The notes beneath the pieces are model-generated. The model was not told the origin of the DNA. It made no database searches and saw only the letters and a list, made by a program, of their open reading frames with translations. Shown one piece after another: positions 10,671 through 20,397 of a DNA stretch of 64,000 nt. The stretch is from Pusillimonas sp. TS35 (lineage in GTDB: Bacteria; Pseudomonadota; Gammaproteobacteria; Burkholderiales; Burkholderiaceae_B). Position numbers and translations under genes: made by a program. Every line of letters begins with the position of its first letter. The first letter of the stretch is position 1. Location: the NCBI RefSeq assembly GCF_009857885.1, contig NZ_WWER01000004.1:248001-312000 (forward strand). The letters are read 5' to 3'.

Positions 10671-11717
10671 ATGCCTGACGCGGCGTTCTGGCAAACGCCC
10701 GCTAGCGGGCCACTGCTGCGGGCCATTGCGAGCGCGCTGGACGGGCTTGCGCAGGGCAGCGCAGTGAATGCGTCCATTGCCGTCGCGCTCAGCGGCGGGG
10801 CCGATTCCGCCATGCTGGCCGCGCACGCTGCGCGCGTTGCGCGCCAGCGTGGCTTGGCCTTGCATTGCCTGCATGTGCATCACGGCCTGCAAGCCAGCGC
10901 CGACGACTGGCAGGAACACGCCCATACGCTGGCGCGCTTGCTTGGTCTGTCATGCCACACCTGTTATGTGCGTATCGAGGCGGCCGCAAGCCGCAGCGAC
11001 GGCATCGAATCCGCCGCGCGCGATGCCCGCTATGCTGCGCTGGCTGGCTTGGCACATGCCCTGGGCATACAGCATGTTCTGCTGGCGCATCACCTCGACG
11101 ACCAAGCCGAAACCGTGCTACTGCGCCTGCTGCGCGGGGCAGGGCCTACGGGCTTGGCCGCCATGGCGCCGCTTACCGTACGAGACGGCATTACCTACGC
11201 GCGCCCGTGGCTGGACATCCGCCGCGACCTCATTCTGGCCCAGGCGGGCGCCTTTGCCCGGCACACGGGCTGGAAGCCAGTGCAGGATCCCACCAATGTC
11301 GACGAGCACTACACCCGCGCTGCTGTGCGCGAACGGTTGGCCCCAGCGCTCAATGATCGCTGGCCGGGCTGGCAGGGCGCTCTGGCCCGCCATGCGCGCC
11401 AGAGCGCCGAATTGCGGGACATCCTCGATGAGGTAGCGGCGCAGGATTTCGCGACACTGGCGCCGTCCGCCGACGGTACTGATTTTTCGCTGGCGGCTTG
11501 GCGGCTGTTGTCGGCGCCGCGCCAGGCGCTGGTCTTGCGCCACTGGCTGGCAGGCCTGGGCCTGCGGATGCCCACCGACGCGCGCCTGCGCGATCTCATG
11601 CGCCAGCTCAGGCAGTTGCATGCCTTGGGGCATGATCGGCAGATGCAGGTCAAACACGGCGACTACCTGATCGTGTGTAAGCGGGGAAGGGTGGGTGTGG
11701 AGCGCGCGGTCTATTGA
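10671..11717 (+). CDS. tilS: tRNA(Ile)-lysidine synthase
   Basis: A 348-aa N-type ATP pyrophosphatase that attaches lysine to C34 of the CAU-anticodon tRNA-Ile, letting it read AUA. The PP-loop SGGADS is at residues 41-46 and the downstream HHLDDQAETVLLRLLRG motif is intact. The central helical region (residues about 200-300) is present; the C-terminal domain is short compared with E. coli TilS. It is probably co-transcribed with accA. Confidence 0.95.
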   Translation: MPDAAFWQTPASGPLLRAIASALDGLAQGSAVNASIAVALSGGADSAMLAAHAARVARQRGLALHCLHVHHGLQASADDWQEHAHTLARLLGLSCHTCYVRIEAAASRSDGIESAARDARYAALAGLAHALGIQHVLLAHHLDDQAETVLLRLLRGAGPTGLAAMAPLTVRDGITYARPWLDIRRDLILAQAGAFARHTGWKPVQDPTNVDEHYTRAAVRERLAPALNDRWPGWQGALARHARQSAELRDILDEVAAQDFATLAPSADGTDFSLAAWRLLSAPRQALVLRHWLAGLGLRMPTDARLRDLMRQLRQLHALGHDRQMQVKHGDYLIVCKRGRVGVERAVY

Positions 11718-11967
11718 TCTGTTTGGCTGGCGCGGCGTGCGCATGCCGGTGGTGGCCATGTCCCGCGTTCCTTGCGCACCGGGCCTTGCTGATTTCGCCG
11801 GCGCATGCTGCGGCTGGCAAGCTTGGCCCGCCGTACCGCACTGCGCCGACAGCGCCTGCGAAAAACGCTAAAATAGCCCGTTTGCCTATCTGCGTCGGGG
11901 TAAAGCCGGCACGTTCAGCGCGGATCCAGGCTTTTCACTGATGTCATCCATTAACGCAGAGTAAAAG

Positions 11968-13236
11968 ATGTCCCTGATCGTTCACAAATACGGCGGCACT
12001 TCGATGGGATCCATCGAGCGCATCCAGAATGTCGCCCGCCGCGTCGCCAAGTGGCAGGCAGCCGGGCACCAGGTTATCGTGGTGCCGTCCGCCATGTCAG
12101 GCGAAACCAACCGCCTGCTGGGCCTAGCCAAAGAAATCACGCCCCAGCCCGATACCCGCGAGCTCGATATGCTGGCAGCCACGGGTGAACAGGCCAGCAG
12201 TTCCCTCTTGGCCATGGCGCTGCTGTCGCAGGGTGTGCCCGCGCGCAGCTATGCTGGCTGGCAGGTGCCGGTGCGCACCGATTCCTCGTACACCAAGGCC
12301 CGCATCGAATCGATCGACGACTCCCGCATCCGCGCCGATCTTGACGCCGGCCGCGTGGTCATCGTCACCGGCTTTCAAGGCGTGGACGCAGAAAACAACA
12401 TCACCACGCTGGGGCGCGGCGGCTCCGATACCTCCGCAGTGGCCGTAGCCGCCGCGCTGGGCGCCGACGAATGCCTCATCTTCACCGATGTCGACGGCGT
12501 CTACACCACCGATCCGCGCGTCGTGCCCGAAGCACGCCGGCTCAATGTCGTCTCCTTCGAGGAAATGCTGGAAATGGCCTCGCTGGGCTCCAAGGTGCTG
12601 CAGATACGCTCGGTCGAATTCGCCGGCAAATACCGCGTGCCTGTGCGTGTGCTCTCATCCCTGACCGACCCCATGATTCCGCTCGAAGAAGAAATGTCTT
12701 CGGGCACACTGATTACTTTCGAGGAAGATAAGAAAATGGAAGCTGCCGTTGTTTCGGGCATCGCCTTCAGCCGCGACGAAGCCAAGCTTACCTTGCTGGC
12801 CGTACCCGACAAGCCGGGCGTCGCATTCGCCATCCTGGGCCCCGTCGCCGCTGCCAACATCGATATCGACACCATCGTCCAGAACCAGTCTGTGCAAGGC
12901 ACGACTGACTTCTCCTTCACCGTCAATCGCAACGATTTTGCGCGCACGCTCGATCTGCTCAAGAACCAGATCGCGCCCGCCGTCGGTGCCGCCGAAGTCG
13001 TTCCCGACGACAAGGTCTGCAAGGTGTCCATCGTCGGTATTGGCATGCGCAGCCACGTCGGCGTCGCCAGCCTGATGTTCCGTACGCTGGCCGAAGAAGG
13101 CATCAACATCCAGATGATCAGCACCAGCGAAATCAAAACCTCGGTCATCATCAACGACAAGTATATGGAACTTGCCGTGCGCGCCTTGCACAAGGCCTTT
13201 GGCCTCGACCAGGACACGCCCACCGTCAAGCTTTGA
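11968..13236 (+). CDS. lysC: Aspartate kinase
   Basis: A 422-aa aspartokinase, the first step to lysine, threonine and methionine and to diaminopimelate. The N-terminal amino acid kinase domain carries KYGGTS at 7-12, TGFQG and the [10 protein letters not shown] motif; two ACT domains (about 263-335 and 343-415) provide feedback control. An internal ATG at 12736 begins the ACT part, as in Bacillus/Corynebacterium beta subunits, but I see no clear ribosome site to support a separate product. A 9-bp GC-rich inverted repeat with no T-run (13247-13276) follows. Confidence 0.96.
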   Translation: MSLIVHKYGGTSMGSIERIQNVARRVAKWQAAGHQVIVVPSAMSGETNRLLGLAKEITPQPDTRELDMLAATGEQASSSLLAMALLSQGVPARSYAGWQVPVRTDSSYTKARIESIDDSRIRADLDAGRVVIVTGFQGVDAENNITTLGRGGSDTSAVAVAAALGADECLIFTDVDGVYTTDPRVVPEARRLNVVSFEEMLEMASLGSKVLQIRSVEFAGKYRVPVRVLSSLTDPMIPLEEEMSSGTLITFEEDKKMEAAVVSGIAFSRDEAKLTLLAVPDKPGVAFAILGPVAAANIDIDTIVQNQSVQGTTDFSFTVNRNDFARTLDLLKNQIAPAVGAAEVVPDDKVCKVSIVGIGMRSHVGVASLMFRTLAEEGINIQMISTSEIKTSVIINDKYMELAVRALHKAFGLDQDTPTVKL

Positions 13237-13390
13237 TCGTTACATAGGCCGGCACCGTGCCCCACATGTGCCGGCCGTCCGCATGATCGCTGCGGCGCGT
13301 GTCCAATCCACACCAAGCCGCACACGCAAGCCTGGCCCGCGTTCCATGCAGAATGCCAAAATATCATGCTAGAATACCGGACTTGAATTC

Positions 13391-13483
13391 GGAGACATGG
13401 CCGAGAGGTTGAAGGTACTCCCCTGCTAAGGGAGCATACGGCTTATACCCGTATCGAGGGTTCGAATCCCTCTGTCTCCGCCA
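13391..13483 (+). tRNA. tRNA-Ser (anticodon GCT)
   Basis: The sequence folds as a class II tRNA with a long variable arm. The 7-bp acceptor stem GGAGACA pairs with TGTCTCC, the anticodon stem CTCCC/GGGAG closes the loop CTGCTAA with anticodon GCT at 13425-13427, and a T-arm GAGGGTTCGAATCCCTC is present. The discriminator is G and CCA is encoded. It is the attachment point of the integrase remnant just downstream. Confidence 0.97.
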
Positions 13484-13516
13484 ATTCATTTTCCACAACA
13501 ATGGATCACAACACAG

Positions 13517-13550
13517 AAACCCGCATGTTTAAACGCATTGCGGGTTTTTT
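13517..13550 (+). terminator. Rho-independent terminator of tRNA-Ser
   Basis: AAACCCGCA and TGCGGGTTT form a 9-bp stem with a 13-base loop, ending in a six-T run. It lies 34 bp after the tRNA and fits a classical intrinsic terminator. Confidence 0.85.
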
Positions 13551-13648
13551 ATTATCTATGGCCGTATACGACAGTGTATGGACATACAGCGTTAGCGGGG
13601 GGGTATATTGGGGGGTATCTGCTAAATCTTCAGTTTGGATACCCAAAA

Positions 13649-14434
13649 ATGGCCTTATCCGATACCACCATTCGACAGAAAGCCCGCCCCCAGGCCCGTT
13701 GCGTTCAAGCTGGCCGATAGCGGCGGGCTGTTCCTTTATGTGACACCGGCGGGTTCCAGGCTATGGCGTTGGAAGTATCGCCACAGTGGCAAAGAGCGCT
13801 TAATGAGTTTTGGCGCTTACCCTGATGTATCACTCGCCCAGGCGCGTGAGTTGCATAGACAGGGCAGGGCCGTCCTAGCTACGGGCATCGACCCAATGGC
13901 TGAACGCAAGGCGGAAAAGCAGACTGATACCGTGACCTTTAAAGCGGTAGCCGAAAAATGGCATCAGCACTGGAAACCCGGCAAGACGCCCAAACATGCC
14001 AAGGACGTTTGGCGCCGCTTGGAACTGGATATTATATTGCCGACATTGGGCAGGGTGCCGGCTGGCGATCTGACGGCGGCCCAGGTTCGCGACTGCGTGA
14101 AGGCTATCGAGGCGCGGGGCGCGCTGGACATCGCCAAGCGCCAGCTACAGAAGTGCAGCCAAATCATGCGTTATGCGGTGGCCCACGACTTGGCCGAGCG
14201 CAACCCGGTGGCCGATATTCAGCCATCTGACATTTTGCCCGCACGTAAGAAGCGCAACTATGCGCGCCTGGATGCCAAAGATTTGCCGCAGTTGTTGCGG
14301 GACATGGACGGTTATGTGGGCGGTGAGCATACCCGGCTGGCCCCTTCAACTGATGGCGCTCACTTTCGTGCGCACCGGCGAATTGATCGGTGCCAAGTGG
14401 GGCGAATTTGATGCGCTGGAAGCCGCACGTTGAC
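13649..14434 (+). pseudogene. Broken P4-type tyrosine integrase
   Basis: An integrase of the P4/tRNA-targeting type. The start MALSDTTIRQ lies in one frame, but the following core (FKLADSGGLFLYVTPAGSR onward) is in another, consistent with loss of two bases near 13680. A second break near 14340, in a CCCC run, moves the sequence LQLMALTFVRTGELIGAKW (including the catalytic Arg of RTGEL) to a third frame. The frame then stops at about 14434, far short of the H-x-x-R and catalytic Tyr regions, so at least 150 C-terminal residues are missing. It cannot be functional. It sits 165 bp after tRNA-Ser, the expected site. Confidence 0.9.
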
Positions 14435-14930
14435 GGAGCGGGCAAGGGGTACCCCCTGAACCATCTACATCCATTTCGCTATACGTTGGCCGTTAACCAC
14501 AGCGCGGGGCCGGTCGAGGTTGAAATACGCGTGGCGTTCGCCATGCAATGCTTTACCCGTGCCCGTGCTGATGGTGATGATGACAGCCATCTGTACCGCG
14601 ATGCCCGTGAAATCCGCAGCTTTTGCCCTGATCGATATGCCTTGTCCTGGCAGTTACCTGATATCGCCCGTACCTTGACTGAAAGGCGGTGCAGTTTTGC
14701 CAAGGCTGATAACTATGTGACCATCGATATGCAAGCGGTAGACGGGGTGACCGCCCAGTACGGCGTCTTTTTCAACGTCATGCGCAAGGATGGCAATGCT
14801 GTGCTGTTGACCATCCAGAGTGCCTACCAACTGGGGGCCGGCAAACAGGTGCCTGGGCGCGGGTCGGTTAGATTTGCTCGTTTGGTGGAATTAACCCTTG
14901 CCGGGATCAAGCCACGGGTGCCGCGTTACC
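14435..14930 (+). pseudogene. Truncated phage/island hypothetical protein
   Basis: An open frame runs through without a usable start: the first recognisable residues (GKGYPLNHLHPFRY) follow the broken integrase directly and the only upstream ATG (14390) lies inside integrase sequence. The segment to about KPRVPRY resembles an uncharacterised protein family that I associate with prophages and integrative islands; no function is known to me. The 5' end was lost in the same deletion that cut the integrase, and the 3' end runs into the ISL3 remnant without its own stop. It is probably dead. Confidence 0.6.
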
Positions 14931-15463
14931 ATCACGATGACGCGCACGTGCTCCTTGCCCGGCAATCGCTTCAAATAGCTGCGCAGGCTCGCTTCTGAGC
15001 GCCCCGGCACCACATCGAACACCTTGTGGTGCTTCAAATCGACCAACGTGGTGGCGTAGCCCTTCTTGCGGCTAAAGAAGTGCTCATCGATACCCAGCAC
15101 CTGTGGGCAGGCTCGGCCAGAGAGCTCCGAGACCCGTTGCTTGATAAAGGACTGGTACCAGCGCTCGACGGTGGCGCTACCGATCCGGTGCGTGCGCGTC
15201 AGTTGGCGTTGGCTCACGCCCCCATCGTGGGCCTCGAAGACCTCCAGGCGATACGCCTCGGTGGCGCGGCGCCGGGGCCGGATGCCCGCAAAACGGTGGC
15301 GAAAATAGCGATTGCAGTCGGTGCAGTGATACTTGGGTACGGCCAGGTGCAGCACCATCAGTTGATTGCCCTGGCGAGTGTGCTTGAGCGTACGCGGGTG
15401 CGTCGCTTTAATCCGTACCGCCTCTTGCTGGCAATGGATGCACGTGTTTCTTTGCAAAAACAA
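14925..15463 (-). pseudogene. ISL3-family transposase fragment
   Basis: About 180 N-terminal residues of an ISL3-type transposase: a zinc-ribbon start (CIHC ... YHCTDCNRYF), a helix-turn-helix region and the first part of the DDE domain (QVLGIDEHFFSRKKGYATTLVDL). Full family members are about 400 aa. After RVIVM the frame changes to unrelated sequence (VTRHPWLDP) shared with the left neighbour, so the C-terminal half with the other catalytic acids is gone. I could not identify terminal inverted repeats, so the remnant's outer limits are uncertain. Confidence 0.85.
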
Positions 15464-15505
15464 GTTTAATGAATGTCGCTGTCCCCCTTTAACGATGAAG
15501 AGCCC

Positions 15506-15718
15506 CTAGTCATCATGCCACCGCCGCTGATGGCGCCATGGCCAGCCGCGGTGGTGATGCCACCCCCAATCGTGGTATGGCCGGTACGGCTCAACATACC
15601 AATCATCGTACGGTTCGATATACACGCCGCCATAGTAGTGATGGCGGTAATAGCCATCGTCATAGACGACACAGCCGCCCAGCGTCAGCAACAGTGCGGC
15701 GATTGCCAGGATCTTCAT
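15506..15718 (-). CDS. Small Tyr/His/Trp-rich lipoprotein
   Basis: A 70-aa protein starting at ATG 15718, preceded by GGAG six bases upstream. A hydrophobic signal ends in the lipobox LGGC at about residues 13-16, so it should be a lipid-anchored envelope protein. The mature part is unusually rich in Y, H, W and D (VYDDGYYRHHYYGG, HDWGWHHHRGWPW). Small proteins of this composition are common in Burkholderiales and have no known role; the many histidines could bind metal, but that is a guess. Confidence 0.7.
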   Translation of the reverse strand: MKILAIAALLLTLGGCVVYDDGYYRHHYYGGVYIEPYDDWYVEPYRPYHDWGWHHHRGWPWRHQRRWHDD

Positions 15719-15841
15719 TGATATCTCCGGGGTGTTCATCTGGTCTGGCGCAATTCGGCACCTGATCGCTGGAGCACCTGCCCGGGCAGGTCAGGGGGCA
15801 GGCTTATACACGGCGGGCCTGTGTTCCTGCATCGACCGCCT

Positions 15842-16024
15842 TCAGGGGCGGCGCGCGCCCTGGCCGCGATTGCGCTGGCTCAGTTGATCCTGGCTGGAGC
15901 CGATCTGGCTGGTGTGACCGTCCTTCTTGCTGCGGTTCTGCTGGTCACCGTGGCTTTTTTGCTCTTCGCGGCGAGTATCGTCGTTTTGTGCCTGTTCGCG
16001 TTGCGGGGTTTTTGAAGCGTTCAT
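15842..16024 (-). CDS. Small hydrophilic hypothetical protein
   Basis: A 60-aa ORF with a strong ribosome site: AGGAG six bases before ATG 16024. The product is nearly free of hydrophobic residues and rich in Q, R, S, D and K (REEQKSHGDQQNRSKKDG), suggesting a disordered or nucleic-acid-associated protein. I do not recognise a family. The opposite strand has an equally long hydrophobic frame, which I regard as its shadow because it lacks a good ribosome site. Confidence 0.55.
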   Translation of the reverse strand: MNASKTPQREQAQNDDTRREEQKSHGDQQNRSKKDGHTSQIGSSQDQLSQRNRGQGARRP

Positions 16025-16160
16025 GATGGACTCCTTGTGACGCTGGGCCGCCCAGTGTCAGCAAGTGATGTGCCTGGTGTCTCCCGAAACTCGCATGCGG
16101 CGCGCCAGGACGTCGCCCGAAACACGCTAGAATGATCGGCTCACATGAATTCCAAGACGC

Positions 16161-17543
16161 ATGCGCCGCTTCGACTACATTGAGCTCGCCGTCATGCTCG
16201 CGACCGTCGTGCAATGGGTGGTCCTGGCAACGATCACCGGTATCATCGTCGGCACGGGCACGAGCCTGTTCCTGCACGCACTTTTCTTTGCCTCTGGAAA
16301 AACCGCAGGCGTTACACCATGGCTAACAATGATTTTGTTGCCGCTGGGCGGTCTGTGCAATGGGCTATTGCTGCATTATGGTTATCTTCGCCTTAATACA
16401 ACCGGCCTCAAAGACTCTGTCATTGCATCCGTGCACAGCCAAGGCGGCCATATGCCGTTCAGAACCCTGCCGATCAAACCATTGGCCGCCATCATCACCC
16501 TGGCCTCGGGCGGTTCAGCGGGCAAGGAAGGCCCATGTTCACATATCGGCGGTACCCTGGCCTCGGGATTGGGCCGGGTACTGGATGTGAACTCGGAAGT
16601 ACAAAAGCGTCTGGTGGCCTGCGGTGTTAGCGCCGGTTTTGCCAGCGTATTCGGGACACCGATCGCGGGCGCTATATATGGCGTAGAGGTGCTGGCAATC
16701 GGTCGAATTCGGCACGATTTTCTGTTTCCGGCCATCATCGCGGGGGTCGCATCTTTCGAGATCAGCAAAATGTGGGGAATCCCGTACGAACACTACGATC
16801 TTGGGTTGTTACCTACGTTCTCCGAGATAGTTTTTCTCAAGACGATCATTATCGGCATCCTTTGCGGTGTGGCGGCGTGGATTTTCGTCGACCTGGTGGG
16901 GGTCAGTCGCTCGGGCTTCACGGCGCTGCGTAATCGTTTCAATATCTGGCCGCCGCTCATGCCTTTGCTGGGCGGGCTGCTGCTTGCGCTGCTTACCCTG
17001 TTGGTGTCTACCGACTACCTTGGTTTGAGTCTGCCCATGATGGACAATGCGTTGCGTGGCCAGCCCTCCCCGTATTTCGGGTTTTTCTGGAAGGCGCTGC
17101 TGGTGGCGATAACATTGGGCTCCGGTTTCTATGGCGGTATCGTCACGCCCCAATTCGTCATCGGGGCAATGGTCGGGAGTGCGTTCGCGCCGTTGTTGGG
17201 GATCACCCCCGCGCTGGGGGCGGCGGTCGGGTTGGTGTCCGTGGTTGCGGCGGCGTCCAATACGCCCGTCGCTGCTATCCTGATGGGGGTAGAGCTGTTT
17301 GGCGGGGTGGCGGGCACCGTCTATGTGGCGGGGGCGAGCATTGCGGCTTACTTGGTCATCGGGCATCGCAGTGTTTATCCAGACCAGATTCTCGCGTATT
17401 CGAAATCGTCCTGGATGTATGTGCCGCCCGACCTGCCGATTGGCACCGAAAAAGCACGGCTGTCTTATGGTTTGCTCAGGTCGCTTAGCCGATACCGCGT
17501 GGGGCATTGGATCAGGCAGCACAAAAAAAATCGAAAACCGTAA
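16161..17543 (+). CDS. ClC-family chloride channel/antiporter
   Basis: A 460-aa integral membrane protein of the ClC family, with roughly ten hydrophobic segments. The anion-path motif GKEGP is at residues 121-125, preceded by ASGGSA, and a second selectivity stretch GSGFYGGIVTP lies near 315. The glutamate in GKEGP is the gating residue of this family. The first motif seen in E. coli ClcA (GSGIP) is not conserved, as in many bacterial homologues lacking the CBS tail. Channel or exchanger activity cannot be told from sequence. It may share a transcript with the CitE-like gene 29 bp later. Confidence 0.92.
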   Translation: MRRFDYIELAVMLATVVQWVVLATITGIIVGTGTSLFLHALFFASGKTAGVTPWLTMILLPLGGLCNGLLLHYGYLRLNTTGLKDSVIASVHSQGGHMPFRTLPIKPLAAIITLASGGSAGKEGPCSHIGGTLASGLGRVLDVNSEVQKRLVACGVSAGFASVFGTPIAGAIYGVEVLAIGRIRHDFLFPAIIAGVASFEISKMWGIPYEHYDLGLLPTFSEIVFLKTIIIGILCGVAAWIFVDLVGVSRSGFTALRNRFNIWPPLMPLLGGLLLALLTLLVSTDYLGLSLPMMDNALRGQPSPYFGFFWKALLVAITLGSGFYGGIVTPQFVIGAMVGSAFAPLLGITPALGAAVGLVSVVAAASNTPVAAILMGVELFGGVAGTVYVAGASIAAYLVIGHRSVYPDQILAYSKSSWMYVPPDLPIGTEKARLSYGLLRSLSRYRVGHWIRQHKKNRKP

Positions 17544-17572
17544 CTTATGTCGACATAGACGAGGAAGTAATC

Positions 17573-18469
17573 ATGGCTGATATCAATCTCTGGCGTTCGT
17601 TGCTATTCGTGCCGGCGTCCAGCGACCGTTTCATTGAAAGCGCAATGCGGCGCAGTGCCGACGTTCTGCAGCTCGATCTCGAAGACAGTGTAGCGCCACA
17701 GGACAAGGAAATGGCGCGCCGCAAAGTGGCCGAGGTGGCGCCGCGCTTTGTGCAGGCGGGTTTCGATGTGGTGGTGCGCATCAATCGGCCGTGGCGCATG
17801 GCGCTTACCGATATCGAGCACTCGGTGTGTGCGTCGGTGGCCGCATTAACGCTGCCCAAGGTGCCTGATGCCTCGTATATCCGCTATATCGGCGAGGTGC
17901 TGGACGAGGTCGAGGCCGAGAAAGGGTTGCCCATTGGCCACACCCGCCTGATCGCAATGGTTGAAGATCCGCAGGGCCTGGAAAACATGCGCGATATCGC
18001 CCGCGCACCAAGGATGTGCGGCCTGATTGTTGGCGCGGAAGACCTTGCCGCCACGATGCGCATGGCGGTCAGCGATGATTCACTCTACATCCCCAATGCG
18101 TTGGCTGTGGCGGCCTGCCGCGGTGCGGGTATCGTGCCTATTGGTTTCGTTGGCTCGGTGGCCGATTTCAATGACGAAGGCGTGTTTCGCGACAAGATCC
18201 GGCGCGCCCGCGGTCTGGGTTTTGATGCGGCGTTCTGTATCCATCCCAAGCAGGTCGAGATCGTCAATGAGGAGTTCTCGCCGCGCATCGAAGCAGTGGA
18301 AGAGGCACGTGCATTGGTGGTCGAATTCGAAGCCCAGAAGGCCGCCGGCAGGGCGGCCTGCACTTTCAAGGGGCGGATGGTGGATATGCCCGTCGTGATC
18401 CAGGCGAAGCAGCTGATCGAACGCTACGACGCCTTTGCCGCCCGCGCGGCCCGCAGGTCAGCGGCGTAG
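17573..18469 (+). CDS. HpcH/HpaI aldolase / CitE-like lyase
   Basis: A 298-aa TIM-barrel acyl-CoA lyase relative. ATG 17573 was chosen over an upstream in-frame start because GAGGAAG precedes it. Residues matching the CitE/malyl-CoA lyase family include DLEDSV, VRINRPW and the metal-binding E/D in MVEDPQGL and GAEDLAATM. The family cleaves or forms citramalyl-, malyl- or similar CoA esters. It is not next to the other citrate lyase subunits, so a free-standing CitE-like lyase is more likely than true citrate lyase. Confidence 0.88.
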   Translation: MADINLWRSLLFVPASSDRFIESAMRRSADVLQLDLEDSVAPQDKEMARRKVAEVAPRFVQAGFDVVVRINRPWRMALTDIEHSVCASVAALTLPKVPDASYIRYIGEVLDEVEAEKGLPIGHTRLIAMVEDPQGLENMRDIARAPRMCGLIVGAEDLAATMRMAVSDDSLYIPNALAVAACRGAGIVPIGFVGSVADFNDEGVFRDKIRRARGLGFDAAFCIHPKQVEIVNEEFSPRIEAVEEARALVVEFEAQKAAGRAACTFKGRMVDMPVVIQAKQLIERYDAFAARAARRSAA

Positions 18470-18615
18470 CGGGCGCGGGGTAGGGGGCTGCTGCGTCTTG
18501 CGGCTGCATAGCGCGGCGTCGTCGGTTGGTGTTCGCGACGCCGCTCGCCTGTTTCCAGAGAGGCTGGCCAACCAGGGGCGGCGAGCAGCGTTGCAGGTGA
18601 AGGGCTGCTGTCTCG

Positions 18616-19230
18616 TCAAAGATCAGTTTTGCACGACCTGTACTGTGCGCCAAAGCGCTCGGCGCGGGCCTGCACTTGCCCGGCCACGCGCTTGAGCCAG
18701 GCCTTGCGGTCGTAGCTGCGGGTGCGAAACCCCGTCCAACCTTCGTGGTAGTTCAGGTACTGGTTGTACGCGTCCCACTTCGAGGTGCCATTCAGCCGCT
18801 GGGCTTTGTTCATATACCAGCCCATGAAGTCCAGGGCGTCGCCGAAGTTATCGCGACTGGCCAGCCAACTGCCCGCTTCCTGCTTGTAGTCGCTCCAGGT
18901 TTCATCTTTGGCTTGCGCATACCCATAAGCGGAACTGACTCGACCCCAAGGGATAAACCCCAGCAGATAGCGGCGCGGTGGCATCGCGTCATGGCGAAAG
19001 CTGGATTCCTGGTAAACCACGGCCAGCGCGACCTGTGGCGGCACCCCCCATTTGCGTTGCGTTGCCAACGCTGCATCGTGCCAGTCGGGTTTCTCGCGAA
19101 AAATCGCACAGATATTTTCGGGATTCTGGGGCGGTGTTGTGGCGCAGCCAGCGGCTAACGCCACCAATGACAGCAGCGCGAGGCGCGCGGGCCGGGCAAG
19201 TGGAGAGGGGTTGGTTCTTATTGATAGCAT
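18616..19230 (-). CDS. Lytic transglycosylase-type lipoprotein (SLT domain)
   Basis: A 204-aa protein. ATG 19230 starts a lipoprotein signal ending LAAGC at about residue 29; a GTG start 18 codons upstream has no advantage. The mature protein resembles SLT-domain lytic transglycosylases: the catalytic Glu lies in YQESSFRH, followed by SSAYGYAQA and a later YNQYLNYHEGW. Such enzymes cleave peptidoglycan to anhydromuropeptides from the outer membrane. The short length and motif order match a small EmtA-like group. Confidence 0.82.
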   Translation of the reverse strand: MLSIRTNPSPLARPARLALLSLVALAAGCATTPPQNPENICAIFREKPDWHDAALATQRKWGVPPQVALAVVYQESSFRHDAMPPRRYLLGFIPWGRVSSAYGYAQAKDETWSDYKQEAGSWLASRDNFGDALDFMGWYMNKAQRLNGTSKWDAYNQYLNYHEGWTGFRTRSYDRKAWLKRVAGQVQARAERFGAQYRSCKTDL

Positions 19231-19413
19231 CGTGGAGGTTCGGCCGGCAGGCAAAAGGGCATTGCTGCCGTGAATGTCAGGCACCGAAATATCTCGTTAC
19301 CCTAACACAACCTTGCAGGCGCCTTCAATCGCAGGGCGCCGGCATGGCATGCATGCTGGAGCATATGTTGCGCGCACGCCATTACCTATAATGCTGTTTT
19401 CCCTCCATCGACG

Positions 19414-20397
19414 ATGTCTGTGCCATTGCAGAATACCCAGTCTCCTCTACACCCTGCCGAAGCCGTGCATGCCGAGCTCGTCGCCGTGCTGGTTGCCGTC
19501 AGCCAGGGGCAGCCCCGCGTGCTGGTTCGTGGCAACAGCCACGCCTTGCCGGCCGGCCCGCTTGAATCATCGCATCGATCATTGCAGGCTGGGCTCAGGG
19601 CCTGGGTCGAGGCGCAAACGCACCATCCGCTCGGCTATATCGAGCAGTTGTATACCTTTGCCGATCGCGACCGCGCCAACCGCGAAGGGCAGCGTGTGAT
19701 TTCTGTCAGCTATCTGGGTCTTACCTGCGAACGCGATCCCGCCACCCTGGCCGGCGATGCAGAACTGGACACCGGCAACTGGCAGGATTGGTATCGTTAT
19801 TTTCCCTGGGAAGACTGGCGCGGCGGCACGCCGGGCATGGTCACCCATCAGATCCGGCCGGCTTTGCTTGGCTGGAGCGAGGCGCCTGACGATGCCGCCG
19901 CACGTCGTCAGCGCCGTCAGCGTGTCGTCGACACCTTTGGCCGCGAGGATGATGACTGGAACGAAGAACTCGTGCTGCAGCGCTACGAGCTATTATTCGA
20001 GGCCGGGTTGGTGCCCGAGGCGCGTCAGCGCCTGGAAGCAGGCGTTCAGGGGCTGCCGCAGCCTATCCCGGGGGACGTCATGCTGCATGACCACCGTCGT
20101 ATTCTTGCCACTGCCATGGCGCGCCTGCGCGCCAAGATCCGTTATCGGCCTGTGGTGTTCGAACTGATGGCGCCCGAGTTCACGCTGCTGCAACTGCAGC
20201 AAACCTTCGAGGCTGTGGCGGGCCGCAGCCTGCACAAGCAGAATTTTCGGCGTTTCATCGAGCAGCAGGCGCTGGTCGAGGAAACCGGCGCCATGGCGCG
20301 CGGTACGGCGGGCCGGCCGGCCAAGCTGTTCCAGTTTCGTGGCGACGTCATGCGCGAGCGTGCAATCGCTGGCAGTAAGTTGCCGCTGGCGCGCTGA
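19414..20397 (+). CDS. NUDIX-related transcriptional regulator of NAD synthesis (NrtR/NadQ type)
   Basis: A 327-aa protein with an N-terminal NUDIX-like domain lacking a recognisable catalytic GX5EX7REUXEEXGU box, and a C-terminal winged-helix half (FELMAPEFTLLQLQQTFEA ... NFRRFIEQQALVEETG, then GRPAKLFQF). This layout matches NrtR-type regulators and the COG4111/NadQ group described for NAD biosynthesis control in alpha- and betaproteobacteria. The next gene is nadC, and an exact inverted repeat lies in the gap. I infer that it senses an NAD-related metabolite and represses nadC. Confidence 0.8.
   Translation: MSVPLQNTQSPLHPAEAVHAELVAVLVAVSQGQPRVLVRGNSHALPAGPLESSHRSLQAGLRAWVEAQTHHPLGYIEQLYTFADRDRANREGQRVISVSYLGLTCERDPATLAGDAELDTGNWQDWYRYFPWEDWRGGTPGMVTHQIRPALLGWSEAPDDAAARRQRRQRVVDTFGREDDDWNEELVLQRYELLFEAGLVPEARQRLEAGVQGLPQPIPGDVMLHDHRRILATAMARLRAKIRYRPVVFELMAPEFTLLQLQQTFEAVAGRSLHKQNFRRFIEQQALVEETGAMARGTAGRPAKLFQFRGDVMRERAIAGSKLPLAR

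Noticed and set aside
13247-13276. GGCCGGCAC / GTGCCGGCC hairpin after lysC as an intrinsic terminator
   Set aside because: The stem is good, but there is no T-run after it, so I mention it with lysC and do not list it as a terminator.
15821-16015. A 64-aa hydrophobic + strand frame resembling a small membrane protein
   Set aside because: The opposite strand has a strong AGGAG and a polar 60-aa frame at the same place; the hydrophobic pattern is its complement. The choice is not certain.
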